Shown here piece by piece: positions 51,934 through 61,958 of a DNA stretch of 64,000 nt (positions within the stretch are counted from its first letter, which is position 1; the number at the start of each line of letters is the position of its first letter). The DNA lies in NCBI RefSeq assembly GCF_028613635.1, contig NZ_JAQRMY010000001.1, positions 1 through 64,000 of the forward strand, written 5' to 3'. The DNA comes from Devosia sp. ZB163 (GTDB taxonomy: Bacteria > Pseudomonadota > Alphaproteobacteria > Rhizobiales > Devosiaceae). A model generated the notes under the pieces. The model was not told where the DNA came from, ran no database searches, and saw only the letters and a list, made by a program, of their open reading frames with translations. A program made the translations under genes and the position numbers.

Positions 51934-52263
51934 CTAGGATACAATCTTGCACGTCTGCAGGGCCGTGGCAGACGTCTGGGTGACCGTGATCACGTCATTG
52001 GCACTCACATTGCCGATGACGGCCGGATCGAGAAGCTTTGCCGGGTCCGTCTGCGCATAGGCCGCGAGCCGCATCAGTTCCGGCTTGAGCCTGCTCTGCA
52101 GCTCCTTGGCGTAGCACTGGCAGCTCTCGACCGTGGTCCGCGGGATCTTCGCACAGGCATCGGCCACCTGCTGCGCCTCAGGCGACAGCCCGCAGGCGCC
52201 CAGCAACAGCGTTGCGAGGGCCCCAGCGATCAGTCCGGCGGTCTTGGGCAACAGGTTCGACAC
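51934..52263 (-). CDS. Small lipoprotein with C-x10-CxC motif
   Basis: A 109-aa predicted lipoprotein with lipobox LLGAC (Cys24). The mature part has four cysteines after the lipid-bearing one is set aside: Cys37, Cys48, Cys50 and Cys105. No family recognised. The next gene upstream encodes a protein with nearly the same cysteine layout, so the two are probably paralogues. It lies 11 bases before sdhB and 8 bases after its partner, in the sdh message. A haem, metal or redox role in the periplasm is conceivable but not shown. Confidence 0.65.
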   Translation of the reverse strand: MSNLLPKTAGLIAGALATLLLGACGLSPEAQQVADACAKIPRTTVESCQCYAKELQSRLKPELMRLAAYAQTDPAKLLDPAVIGNVSANDVITVTQTSATALQTCKIVS

Positions 52264-52271
52264 GTTCGGCC

Positions 52272-52562
52272 TCAGTAGTTCGGCTTGCAGATCTGGTTCG
52301 ATTTGGCGACGTAGGTATTGTACGCCGAATATTGGTCGGCCGGCGGCGACTTGCCCTTCATCGAGGCGATCACCATCGCCATGAACTCGCCGTCGATCAG
52401 CGTCATCGCCGCATCCGCCTTGCAGGTGCAGAGCGCCTCGTCCTCAGCAATGCCATAGCAGGTCTTGTAGAAATCGGCCTTCTGCTCGGCGCTCGGCGCA
52501 GCCGCCTGCGCACCGCCAACCATCAGCCCCAGCGCTGCAAGCGCCACCACGAACGTCTTCAT
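52272..52562 (-). CDS. Small secreted protein with C-x9-CxC motif
   Basis: A 96-aa protein with a cleavable signal peptide (MKTFVVALAALGLMVGGAQA). The mature cysteines are Cys35, Cys45, Cys47 and Cys92, spaced like those of the lipoprotein gene that follows. The segment DEALCTCKADAAMTLI is reminiscent of small cysteine proteins annotated only as hypothetical in Hyphomicrobiales. ATG 52562 is chosen for the signal peptide; the longer open frame is a shadow of the DUF3052-like gene. Unknown function. Confidence 0.7.
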   Translation of the reverse strand: MKTFVVALAALGLMVGGAQAAAPSAEQKADFYKTCYGIAEDEALCTCKADAAMTLIDGEFMAMVIASMKGKSPPADQYSAYNTYVAKSNQICKPNY

Positions 52563-52576
52563 TCCTGCCCCGTTTC

Positions 52577-53005
52577 TCACCGCAACTCCTTGCGGATCAT
52601 CAGTTTCAAACCCGACCACACGTCGCTGACCGCGGCCACCTTGATATCGACCAACCCGATCGGCAGCACCACCTCCCGGATCACATCTTCCGTGATGTCG
52701 GTCGGCACCTTGCTCGCCTTCTTCGGCCACGAGATCCAGATCACCCCATCCCGGGTAATCGCCTCCATCAGCGGCCGCGCATTGCCCTCGAGCACCCCGC
52801 GCGAAGCGGTGAACCCATGCACGAAGTCCCAACCCTTGCTGCCGCGCCACGTATCCCACTGCGCGTCACGCACCTCGACGAAATCGCGCGCGGCCTTAAG
52901 TTCTCCGAGCTCATCCGGCAACCCAAGAAACAGCACCCGCTGCCCATCCTTCATGCCGAGCTTCTGAGGGAGCGGCGTGCCGGAATAGCCAGGCTCACTA
53001 GACAT
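52577..53005 (-). CDS. DUF3052-like protein
   Basis: A 142-aa cytoplasmic protein beginning MSSEPGYSGTPLPQKLGMKDG. Its second half, DGVIWISWPKKASKVPTDIT then LPIGLVDIKVAAVSDVWSGL, is the conserved part of a widespread small family that I know as DUF3052-like; function unknown. The ATG at 53005 overlaps the end of the nuclease-like gene by 8 bases, which points to coupled translation. The longer upstream frame is not supported. Confidence 0.7.
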   Translation of the reverse strand: MSSEPGYSGTPLPQKLGMKDGQRVLFLGLPDELGELKAARDFVEVRDAQWDTWRGSKGWDFVHGFTASRGVLEGNARPLMEAITRDGVIWISWPKKASKVPTDITEDVIREVVLPIGLVDIKVAAVSDVWSGLKLMIRKELR

Positions 53006-53801
53006 AAACCACCATAATCGCGGCATCGATTGCAGCGAGGTTTGCGAACGGCCCACCCCTGACTTCCTCCGGGAAGATCGCTATGCGTCCATCGGCTTTG
53101 AGCCGGTCTGCATAGATTGCAAGCTGACCAATCGCGAGTGCCGCTGACTGCAGACTGGCTTCAGGTTTGACCTCCACCACATAAGTCTTGCCGTCTCTCT
53201 CGACGTAGTAGTCGGGGCGCCATCCGGTCCTGCTGACAGGCTCGAACCCTTCGGATTTGAGCCACTCCTGCGCGCGAAGAGAAACGGGATGGTGCTTGGG
53301 AAGGACGATGCAACCAGACCTATACCCATTGGCGCTTCGACCGTGATCACCCGCCCCTTCCCAACTGACGTCATCCGACGAAGCGGTGGGCTCGGCCGCG
53401 AGGTAGAACTCCATCATGCGGACACCAAGGCCTTCGCCGATCTCTCCAACGACGTACCACTCACGGGCGCCAGCCTGAACGACTGCAAAGGTCGGGCGCG
53501 GTCCAATCGCCAGCTGCTCGGGTGAGCGAAGCAGATAGTGCTTGCCGCATTCCACACCGACGGACGAGCGACGCCCTTTCCCCAGATTGAACTCTACAAG
53601 GTTCTGGTTTTCTGTTCGCAGCTGAACGAAATGTCCGAAGTACTGCTCATGATCGACGCAGACGATCCGATAGGTATCATCTACGACAATTTCGCTGGCA
53701 CTCGAATCTGCCCACCTAGTGCGCTTCGCTCCGAAGTCGCCTTCCACCGCTCGCCTTACTTCTTCGGCGAACCTAGCGTTGTCAGACGACACCAGTTCCA
53801 T
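52998..53801 (-). CDS. PD-(D/E)XK nuclease-like protein of unknown role
   Basis: A 267-aa protein. The first 180 residues match nothing I know. The C-terminal part has the layout of the PD-(D/E)XK fold: Asp197 in RPDYYVERDG, Glu210-Val-Lys212 in YVVEVKPEAS, and QLAIY (Gln226, Tyr230) in the following helix, the QxxxY element of RecB-like and Cas4-like members. Its ATG sits within the sdhA stop (TGATG) and its end overlaps the next gene by 8 bases, so it is embedded in the sdh operon. Base composition appears visibly lower in GC than the flanks, suggesting acquisition. It could be a DNA repair or defence nuclease, or a non-catalytic relative. Confidence 0.6.
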   Translation of the reverse strand: MELVSSDNARFAEEVRRAVEGDFGAKRTRWADSSASEIVVDDTYRIVCVDHEQYFGHFVQLRTENQNLVEFNLGKGRRSSVGVECGKHYLLRSPEQLAIGPRPTFAVVQAGAREWYVVGEIGEGLGVRMMEFYLAAEPTASSDDVSWEGAGDHGRSANGYRSGCIVLPKHHPVSLRAQEWLKSEGFEPVSRTGWRPDYYVERDGKTYVVEVKPEASLQSAALAIGQLAIYADRLKADGRIAIFPEEVRGGPFANLAAIDAAIMVVYV

Positions 53802-55612
53802 CAATACACTCTCGCCTTCGGCGCGATCTTCTTCAGCGAGATCCCGCCCTCGCTCTCCGGCGTCAGTGGGTCGACATGCACCGGCCGATAGCCCAGCGTC
53901 ACCTTGCCCGACTTGGTGTCGATCCAGCTCAGCGTGTGCTTCCGCCACTCGACGTCGTCGCGGTTCGGGAAGTCCTCGTGCGCATGGGCGCCGCGGCTTT
54001 CGTGCCGGGCTTCGGCCGAGACCACCGTGGTCGCGGCGCAGGCCATCAGGTTCTCGAGCTCGAGCGTCTCGACGAGATCGGAATTCCAGATCATCGAACG
54101 GTCGGTGACCTTGATGTCGTGGAGCGCGCCCCAGAGCTTGCCGATTCGCTCGACGCCCGACGCGAGCGACTTCGAATCGCGGAACACAGCGGCGTCTTCC
54201 TGCATGATCTTCTGCATCTTCTCGCGCACCTCGGCCGTCGGCGAGCCGCCCTTGGCGTTCCGCAGCCGATCGAACCGGGCGAGGATGCGCTCGTCCTCCG
54301 ACGCGATCGCCGCCGGCACCATGGCGGCCTTGTCGACGGTCTTCGCGGCGCGGAGGGCCGCTGCCCTGCCGAACACGACGAGGTCGGTCAGCGAGTTCGA
54401 GCCCAGCCGGTTGGCGCCGTGCACCGAGGCGCAGGCCGCCTCGCCCACCGCCATCAGCCCCGGCACCACGCGATCCGGATCATCGGCGGTCGGGTTCAGC
54501 ACCTCGCCGTGATAGTTCGCGGGGATGCCTCCCATGTTGTAGTGCACCGTCGGCAGCACCGGGATCGGCTCGCGCGTCAGGTCGACGCCAGCGAAGATCT
54601 TGGCGCTCTCCGAAATGCCCGGCAGCCGCTCGTGCAGCACCTTGGGATCCAGATGGTCGAGGTGCAGGTAGATGTGGTCCTTGTTCTTGCCCACCCCCCG
54701 CCCTTCGCGGATCTCGATGGTCATGCAGCGCGAAACCACGTCGCGCGACGCGAGATCCTTGGCGTTGGGCGCATAGCGCTCCATGAAACGCTCGCCCTCG
54801 GAATTGACGAGATAGCCGCCCTCGCCGCGCGCCCCCTCGGTGATCAGGCACCCCGCGCCGTAGATGCCGGTGGGGTGGAACTGCACGAACTCCATGTCCT
54901 GCAGCGGCAGCCCGGCCCGCGCCACCATGCCGTTGCCGTCGCCGGTGCAGGTATGCGCCGAGGTCGCCGAGAAATAGGCCCGGCCATAGCCGCCCGTCGC
55001 CAGCACCACGAGCTTGGCGCGGAAGCGGTGGAGCGTGCCGTCGTCGAGCTTCCACGCCATCACGCCCTGGCACGAGCCGTCGGCGCCCATGATCAGGTCG
55101 AGCGCAAAATACTCGATGAAGAACTGCGCATTGTTGCGCAGCGACTGGCCGTAGAGCGTGTGGAGGATCGCGTGCCCGGTCCGGTCCGCCGCCGCGCAGG
55201 TGCGCTGCACCGGCGGGCCGTCGCCGAATTCCGTCATATGCCCGCCGAACGGGCGCTGGTAGATGGTGCCCTTCTCGGTGCGCGAGAACGGCACGCCGTA
55301 GTGCTCGAGCTCGTAGATCGCCGCCGGCGCCTCACGCGCCAGGTATTCCATGGCGTCGTTGTCGCCCAGCCAGTCCGACCCCTTCACGGTGTCGTACATG
55401 TGCCACTGCCAGTTGTCGGGCCCCATGTTGCTCAGCGAGGCCGCGATGCCGCCCTGCGCCGCCACGGTATGCGAGCGGGTCGGGAACACCTTGGTGATGC
55501 AGGCGGTGTTGAGCCCCTGCTCCGCCATGCCCAGCGTTGCACGCAGGCCCGCGCCGCCGGCGCCGACGATGACCACGTCGAATTCGTGGTCGATGATCTC
55601 GTAAGCGGCCAT
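53801..55612 (-). CDS. sdhA: Succinate dehydrogenase flavoprotein subunit
   Basis: A 603-aa catalytic subunit of complex II. The FAD site is [15 protein letters not shown]. The covalent flavin histidine lies in [17 protein letters not shown], and the substrate loop is in [18 protein letters not shown]. Length and order are standard. It is 4 bases after sdhD. Its stop codon contains the start of the nuclease-like gene, so that downstream gene is coupled to it. Confidence 0.98.
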   Translation of the reverse strand: MAAYEIIDHEFDVVIVGAGGAGLRATLGMAEQGLNTACITKVFPTRSHTVAAQGGIAASLSNMGPDNWQWHMYDTVKGSDWLGDNDAMEYLAREAPAAIYELEHYGVPFSRTEKGTIYQRPFGGHMTEFGDGPPVQRTCAAADRTGHAILHTLYGQSLRNNAQFFIEYFALDLIMGADGSCQGVMAWKLDDGTLHRFRAKLVVLATGGYGRAYFSATSAHTCTGDGNGMVARAGLPLQDMEFVQFHPTGIYGAGCLITEGARGEGGYLVNSEGERFMERYAPNAKDLASRDVVSRCMTIEIREGRGVGKNKDHIYLHLDHLDPKVLHERLPGISESAKIFAGVDLTREPIPVLPTVHYNMGGIPANYHGEVLNPTADDPDRVVPGLMAVGEAACASVHGANRLGSNSLTDLVVFGRAAALRAAKTVDKAAMVPAAIASEDERILARFDRLRNAKGGSPTAEVREKMQKIMQEDAAVFRDSKSLASGVERIGKLWGALHDIKVTDRSMIWNSDLVETLELENLMACAATTVVSAEARHESRGAHAHEDFPNRDDVEWRKHTLSWIDTKSGKVTLGYRPVHVDPLTPESEGGISLKKIAPKARVY

Positions 55613-55616
55613 GCGG

Positions 55617-56009
55617 CTAACCCCAGAAGACGAGCTTGGCGATGGCGCCCAGCGCCACCACGAAGAAGAAACCGGTGAACAGGTTGTTGGCGACCATCGC
55701 CCAGCTGTGTGCGCCCTTGTCGAAATAGTCCTCGATCGTGTCGCGCATGCCGTTGCGCATGTGGACCGACACGTTGACGACGAGCAGCACGAGGCCGATT
55801 GCGACGAACGGGTTGCGGGCGAGTTCGATCATCTCGGCCGGCGCCTTGCCGGCGAGGCTCACCACGAACCAGACCATGAACAGCGCGAACAGGATGTTGA
55901 ACGCACCCGTGAGGCGCTGCGTGATGAAGTGCCGGGTCGCGGCCTTGCCATTGCCGTAGTGGGTCGAGGGCGCCTGGATCTGCGCCCGGGTCGGCTTGTC
56001 GCTGCTCAT
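55617..56009 (-). CDS. sdhD: Succinate dehydrogenase membrane anchor
   Basis: A 130-aa membrane subunit with three hydrophobic helices ([56 protein letters not shown]). The haem/quinone region [13 protein letters not shown] follows the second helix, the hallmark of SdhD in alphaproteobacteria. ATG 56009 overlaps the sdhC stop (ATGA), ruling out the longer frame. Confidence 0.93.
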   Translation of the reverse strand: MSSDKPTRAQIQAPSTHYGNGKAATRHFITQRLTGAFNILFALFMVWFVVSLAGKAPAEMIELARNPFVAIGLVLLVVNVSVHMRNGMRDTIEDYFDKGAHSWAMVANNLFTGFFFVVALGAIAKLVFWG

Positions 56010-56392
56010 TTGAACCACACGAAGATTGCCCAGACGATGAGCGTCAACAGGATCGAGGCACCCAGCTGGATGCGCACCGCGAGCTCGCGGCCGACCGGGT
56101 CCATGGCCTTGGCCATGTCCCACACGAAGTGGCGCACGCCGCCAAGCATGTGGTGGAACAGCACCCAGGTGTAGCCGAACAGCACGAGCTGGCCGAACCA
56201 GGTGCCGAACAGCCAGGTGACGAAGTTGAAGAAGCCGCCGCCCGTCGCCGCCGCCACCAGCCACAGCACCAGCAGCAGCGTGCCGCCATAGAGCGCGATG
56301 CCGGTCGCGCGGTGCACGATCGACATGGTCATGGTGAGGGTGAAGCCATAGATCGACAGATGTGGCGAAAGCGGCCGTGAAGAAGGAGCCAT
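56006..56392 (-). CDS. sdhC: Succinate dehydrogenase cytochrome b556 subunit
   Basis: A 128-aa membrane subunit beginning MAPSSRPLSPHLSIYGF. It has the signature RPLSPHLSIY, SIVHRATGIALY for the first helix, and HHMLGGVRHFVWD with the haem-ligand histidine. Three helices are evident. GAAGGAG just before ATG 56392 supports this start over the longer open frame. It is the first gene of sdhCDA-...-B. Confidence 0.95.
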   Translation of the reverse strand: MAPSSRPLSPHLSIYGFTLTMTMSIVHRATGIALYGGTLLLVLWLVAAATGGGFFNFVTWLFGTWFGQLVLFGYTWVLFHHMLGGVRHFVWDMAKAMDPVGRELAVRIQLGASILLTLIVWAIFVWFK

Positions 56393-56925
56393 ACTCGTCT
56401 CGCGCCTCGCCCGGCCTGAGGGAGGAATGGCGGGCGTTCCAGTTTGGAATGGTTCGAGACTTCTAGCGGCGGTTTGCCCGGAGGTCAAAGGCTCTGCTTA
56501 TGCCGAGCATTCGCCCTTCGGCCCATGCCTGTCAGCGGCCGGCCGGCTCGGGCAAACGAGCCAGGACCCCCGGCGCGGCCCGCAGCGCCTCGAGTGCGAG
56601 CACAAGGCTGAGCACTCGCTCGCTGCGGTTGCCGGACGCCACCGATGTGGAGGACGAAAGCGTGGGTGGGAGCACTGGGCTCTCGTTCCCTTGGACCTCC
56701 CGTACGAAGCTGCCATTGGTTGCCATGGGGGTGGCTGCAATGACGATGCCTGCGGCGAGTCGATCCATGTCTTTCGTCCCTTGCGGGCGCCCCATGGAGG
56801 TCACCGTGGGGTCCGCTGCTTGACGTTGTGTTTAGCGCCGGCTTGTTGGCCCTGCCGTGAAGCCGACATTCACATTGGGTTCAGCAACGCCTGTCATCGC
56901 TGCAGGTTCCAGATCGGGGGATGAT
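56393..56925. other. Intergenic region between sdhC and the Nudix gene
   Basis: No gene supported. A minus-strand frame at 56532-56804 (90 codons, MTSMGRPQGTKDM...) has a weakly hydrophobic start after an inner Met, but no ribosome-binding site or family match, so I leave it uncalled. The region should contain the divergent promoters of the sdh operon and the Nudix gene; no clear boxes were found. Confidence 0.3.
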
Positions 56926-57519
56926 GTGACAGAGAGAGTGCGGATCGTCGGCGAGGAGTTGCTCTCCGACAACTGGGGCGTGGTCAAGAAGACCACGATC
57001 GAACTCCGCCGCTCCAGCGGCGAGTGGCAGCGCCAGGTGCGCGAAACCTACGATCGCGGCGATGGCGCCGCCGTGCTGCTCTATAACCGCGAGCACCGCA
57101 CCGTCGTCCTCACCCGCCAGTTCCGCTTTCCGGTCTACGTCCATGGCGCCCCGGGCACGAGCGGCGACCGGGGCTGGCTGATCGAAGCCGTGGCCGGCAA
57201 GCTCGACGGCGACGACCCGATCACCACGGCGCGCAAGGAGGCCGAGGAAGAATCGGGCTACCACGTCCACGACGTCGAACTGGTGATGTCCGCCTACATG
57301 AGCCCCGGCTCGGTCACCGAAAAGCTCTCCCTCTTCATCGCCGAGTACGACAGCACCACCCGGAAGTCGGCCGGCGGCGGCCTCGCCGACGAGGGCGAGG
57401 ACATCGAGGTGCTGGAATTCGGCATCGACGACGCGCTCGCCATGATCGGCACCGGCGAGATCGCCGACGCCAAGACCATCATGCTGCTCCAGCACGTGCG
57501 GCTGAGGGGAATCATTTAG
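56926..57519 (+). CDS. NudK-like Nudix hydrolase (GDP-mannose pyrophosphatase type)
   Basis: A 197-aa Nudix protein of the NudK/ADP-ribose-pyrophosphatase group. It begins VTERVRIVGEELLSDNWGVV, the NudK pattern. The Nudix box is GKLDGDDPITTARKEAEEESGY with an E-x4-E-E core, followed by the proline-containing MSPGSVTEKLSLFIAEYD that sets substrate choice. The start is GTG 56926, with GGGGGA just upstream; a GTG at 56857 in the same frame would add 23 residues with no family support. Likely sugar-nucleotide clean-up. Confidence 0.85.
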   Translation: MTERVRIVGEELLSDNWGVVKKTTIELRRSSGEWQRQVRETYDRGDGAAVLLYNREHRTVVLTRQFRFPVYVHGAPGTSGDRGWLIEAVAGKLDGDDPITTARKEAEEESGYHVHDVELVMSAYMSPGSVTEKLSLFIAEYDSTTRKSAGGGLADEGEDIEVLEFGIDDALAMIGTGEIADAKTIMLLQHVRLRGII

Positions 57520-57561
57520 TGCGGAGCTCGGACAGCCCTGCCTGCCCAGTCAGCCCCTCAT

Positions 57562-57584
57562 TGCCGGGCTCGTCCCGGCAATCC
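57562..57584. repeat. ATTGCCGGG palindrome
   Basis: A perfect 9-bp stem ATTGCCGGG/CCCGGCAAT with loop CTCGT. It lies between the convergent Nudix and small secreted genes, where it may act as a terminator. Only one copy is in the window. The same palindrome is common between genes in alphaproteobacteria, from memory. Confidence 0.5.
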
Positions 57585-57623
57585 AGCCGCTCCGCGTCGG
57601 CGGAGCGAGAGGACGCACAGGCC

Positions 57624-57854
57624 TCACCGCGCGAACGGGTCGCTGTCCACTTCGAGCACGGTGTGGCGCGTCGGCAGCCGCACGGCCAGTTCGGTATTCT
57701 CGTAGGGGTCGAGCACCAGCAGCGAAAGAACCTGCGCCGTCTGCAACGACGGCTTGAGCTTGCCCAGGCTGGCGGGCGGCTGGCTGGCGAAAACCGCGAG
57801 CGGGAGCGCGACGGCAGCGAGTCCGGCGGCGGCGACAATCAGTTTGATCTGCAT
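57624..57854 (-). CDS. Small secreted protein, unknown
   Basis: A 76-aa protein with a signal peptide (MQIKLIVAAAGLAAVALPLAVFA) and a mature part of about 53 residues containing VLSLLVLDPYENTELAVRLP and an acidic end. It has no cysteines. GAGG seven bases before the ATG supports expression. No family recognised. Confidence 0.6.
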   Translation of the reverse strand: MQIKLIVAAAGLAAVALPLAVFASQPPASLGKLKPSLQTAQVLSLLVLDPYENTELAVRLPTRHTVLEVDSDPFAR

Positions 57855-58033
57855 TTCGGAACCTCAATCGTGGCGCAATCTCTGCGCGTTGTTGAGGTCT
57901 TGTATCGGGGCTCGCCGGAACCGGCCTTGAACCTGCCGTTCAGTTTTCGTTAACGGGCCGCGGGTGGATCTCCTCCCCATCCGCAGCCCCTGCTTGCGAC
58001 CGATTGTGCCGGCTGCTGGCCGGCGACTCATGC

Positions 58034-58243
58034 CTACACGTAGTCGACGAGCTTCCTGTCCGGATCGTAGGGCTGGTCGGACACGACCTTGGTCACGGCC
58101 TGCCCGCAGCGCATTTTTTTGGTCATTGCGTCATACGCATAACTGGAAGAGCCGTGCAGCTCCCAGCCCTCACTCAACGCCTTGGTAATCTTGTGGCAAA
58201 AGCTCGAGTCGTCCTCTCCCGACAGGAAACGATAGATCAACAT
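58034..58243 (-). CDS. DUF1737 domain protein
   Basis: A 69-aa small cytoplasmic protein. The pattern YRFLSGEDDSSFCHKITKAL then EGWELHGSSSYAYDA and CGQAVTK is that of DUF1737, often found as a stand-alone protein; function unknown. It is divergent from the carbonic anhydrase gene with a 74-base gap that must carry both promoters. Confidence 0.8.
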   Translation of the reverse strand: MLIYRFLSGEDDSSFCHKITKALSEGWELHGSSSYAYDAMTKKMRCGQAVTKVVSDQPYDPDRKLVDYV

Positions 58244-58317
58244 GCAATATCCCTAACCCCCAGCCCGGTTTGCCCGGGCGATTGAAATTTAGTCCACTTA
58301 CCGCTAATCGCTTCGGT

Positions 58318-58956
58318 ATGGATCGGTTTCCAGCATTTTTGCTCGACGGCTACAAGTCGTTCATGTCCGACCGCTACGACCCCCAACAGGGCCGTTACCG
58401 GGAATTGGCGGACAACGGACAGTCCCCCACCACTATGATCATCGCCTGCTGCGACAGTCGTGCCGCACCAGAGACGATCTTCAACGCCGGCCCGGGCGAA
58501 CTGTTCGTCCTGCGCAACGTCGCCAACCTCGTGCCGACCTTCCAGCCCGACGGCGGCCAGCACGGCACCTCGGCCGGCATCGAGTTCGCGGTGAACGGGC
58601 TCAAGGTCTCGAACATCGTCGTCATGGGCCATGGCCGCTGCGGCGGCATCCGCGCCGCGCTGAACCCCGCCGGCGCCCCACTCGCCCAGGGCGATTTCAT
58701 CGGCAAGTGGATGAGCATGCTCGCCCCGGTGTCGGAGGCCGTGTCGAAATACACGCTGCTGACCGACAAGGAGCGTCAGACCACGCTCGAACGCTTCTCG
58801 ATCCGCAACTCGATCGCCAACCTCAGGACCTTCCCCTACGTCCGCAAGCTCGAGGAAGAGGGCAAGCTCGCCGTCCACGGCGCCTGGTTCGACATCTCGA
58901 CCGGCGAGCTGTGGGTGATGAACAGCGACGGCGACTTCTACCGCCCGGACGTCTAG
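58318..58956 (+). CDS. Beta-class carbonic anhydrase
   Basis: A 212-aa zinc enzyme that interconverts CO2 and bicarbonate. Zinc ligands and the catalytic dyad are visible: Cys44, Asp46 and Arg48 in CCDSR, and His105 and Cys108 in GHGRCGG. FVLRNVANLVP is the dimer-interface strand. ATG 58318 is chosen because MDRFPAFLLDGYKSF begins the conserved N-terminal helix. It stands alone between DUF1737 and the polyamine transporter. Confidence 0.93.
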   Translation: MDRFPAFLLDGYKSFMSDRYDPQQGRYRELADNGQSPTTMIIACCDSRAAPETIFNAGPGELFVLRNVANLVPTFQPDGGQHGTSAGIEFAVNGLKVSNIVVMGHGRCGGIRAALNPAGAPLAQGDFIGKWMSMLAPVSEAVSKYTLLTDKERQTTLERFSIRNSIANLRTFPYVRKLEEEGKLAVHGAWFDISTGELWVMNSDGDFYRPDV

Positions 58957-58992
58957 AGCGCGCTCCGCCGTTTCGGCGAAGCGGTCAATGCT

Positions 58993-59805
58993 CTAGGCGG
59001 TCTTCCGCCGCTCGCGCCGCGAGCGGAACCCGATCACGGTCGCGATCACCACGCCCAGCGCCACGACGCCGATGATGATCGTGGCCAGCGCGTTCACGTC
59101 CGGCGACACCCCGAGGCGGATCTTCGAGAAGATCACCATGGGCAGCGTCGACGAGCCGGGGCCGGATACGAAGCTCGCGATCACGAGGTCATCGAGCGAC
59201 AGGGTGAAGGCGAGCAGCCACCCCGAGACCAGTGCCGGCGCGATGATCGGCAGCGTGATGTCGAAGAACACGCGCGCCGGCGTGGCGCCCAGGTCCATCG
59301 CCGCTTCCTCGAGGCTGAGGTCGAGGTCGGAGAGGCGCGACTGCACCACCACCGTCACATAGGCCATGCAGAAGGTCGTGTGCGCGATGATGATCGTGGT
59401 GATGCCGCGGCCGGCGGGCCAGCCCAGCGTCGATTCCATCGCGACGAACAGCAAGAGCAGCGCAAGGCCGGTGATCACGTCCGGCATCACCAGCGGCGCC
59501 GAGACGGCGCCGGCCAGCACCGTGCGGCCGCGGAAGCGCTTGAAGCGCACCAGCGCCACGGCGCACAGCGTGCCCAGCACCAGCGCGAAGCTCGCCGAGA
59601 AGAACGCGATCCTGAGGCTGAGCCAGGCCGCGTTCAGCATCTGCTTGTCTTTGAACAGCTCGACGTACCACTTGGTCGAAAAGCCGGACCACACCGTCAC
59701 CAGCTTGCTCTCGTTGAACGAGAACACCACCAGCGAGATGATCGGCAGGTAGAGGAAGGCGAAGCCGAGCGTTGCCGCGATGGGAAGGAACCAGCCGCGC
59801 CGCAT
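58993..59805 (-). CDS. Putrescine/spermidine ABC transporter permease (PotI-like)
   Basis: A 270-aa inner-membrane permease with about six helices. The EAA loop EEAAMDLGATPARVFFDITLP, which contacts the ATPase, is near residue 180. The N-terminal segment WFLPIAATLGFAFLYLPII and the end VVIATVIGFRSRRER match PotI/PotC. It lies directly after the PotH-like gene (0 bases between), the last gene of the pot operon. Confidence 0.88.
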   Translation of the reverse strand: MRRGWFLPIAATLGFAFLYLPIISLVVFSFNESKLVTVWSGFSTKWYVELFKDKQMLNAAWLSLRIAFFSASFALVLGTLCAVALVRFKRFRGRTVLAGAVSAPLVMPDVITGLALLLLFVAMESTLGWPAGRGITTIIIAHTTFCMAYVTVVVQSRLSDLDLSLEEAAMDLGATPARVFFDITLPIIAPALVSGWLLAFTLSLDDLVIASFVSGPGSSTLPMVIFSKIRLGVSPDVNALATIIIGVVALGVVIATVIGFRSRRERRKTA

Positions 59806-60758
59806 CTACTTTTCCTTTTCGACCACGGCATCCTGCGCCTTCTGCAGCAGCAGGATGGGGATGACGACCACCACCAGCATGGCGACGGCGACAGCGGCGG
59901 CACGCGGCCAGTTGGTGGCCGTGAAGAATTCGTCCCACAGCACACGGCCGATCATCAGCGTCTCCGGTCCGCCCAGGAGCGACGGGATCACGAACTCGCC
60001 GATCGCCGGGATGAACACCAGCATGGAGCCGGCGATGATGCCCGGCAGCGACAGCGGCAGCGTGACCGAGAGGAACGTCTGCCAGGGGCGCGAGCCGAGA
60101 TCGGCCGAAGCCTCGAGCAGCGACGTGTCGAGCTTCACCAGCGTCGTGTAGAGCGGCAGGATCATGAACGGCAGGTAGGTGTAGACGATGCCGACATAGA
60201 CGGCGAAATCGGTCTGCATCATCACCAGCGGCTGGATGCCGAACACGCCCAGCACCTGGTTGATCACGCCATTGCCGCGCATGAAGCCGCTGAGCGCGTA
60301 GACCCGCAGCAGGAACGAGGTCCAGAACGGCAGGATCACCAGCATCAGGAGCACGTTGCGCCACGTCTCCGGCGCCCGCGCGATGGCATAGGCCATGGGG
60401 TAGCCGATAAAGAGCGTGATTACCGTCGAGATCAGCGAGATGCGGATCGAACTCAGATAGGCCGCCACATAAAGCGGATCGGTGAACAGCTTGACGTAGT
60501 TCGAGAGGTGCAGCGTCAGCTGCACCGTGCCGTCCTCGGTCTTGAGCAGCGGCGAGTAAGGCGGGCGGCCGAACTGCTTGGTGGCGAGCGAGATGCCGAA
60601 CACCACCAGCAGCGGCACGAGGAAAAATACGGTCAGCCAGATTGCCGGCGCCGCGATCACCAGCGTGCGGCCGGAGATCCCGACATCGCGCAGGCGGCGC
60701 TCCAGCCCACTCCAGGGGCGGAGGCGACGCGGCGGCGGCAGCTGGTTACCGGTGAGGG

Positions 60759-60762
<4 letters not shown>
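59806..60762 (-). CDS. Putrescine/spermidine ABC transporter permease (PotH-like)
   Basis: A 318-aa permease. It has a soluble N-terminal tail (residues about 1-30), then six helices, with the EAA loop EASADLGSRPWQTFLSVTLP near 220. A periplasmic loop after the first helix is large, as in PotH. Its start overlaps the ATPase stop by 4 bases (ATGA), indicating coupling. Confidence 0.88.
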
Positions 60763-61907
<1,145 letters not shown>

Positions 61908-61958
61908 GCTGCACCTGAAAAGGCTGAGGGGGCGGAACGGGCCGCCCCCTGAAGGAGA

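Noticed and set aside
50720-51937. Plus-strand 405-codon frame
   Set aside because: Mostly the antisense of sdhB and the DUF2007 gene, with a spacer; no domain in the translation.
56532-56804. Minus-strand 90-codon frame between sdhC and the Nudix gene
   Set aside because: No ribosome-binding site, no family pattern and an atypical composition; kept only as a note in the intergenic entry.
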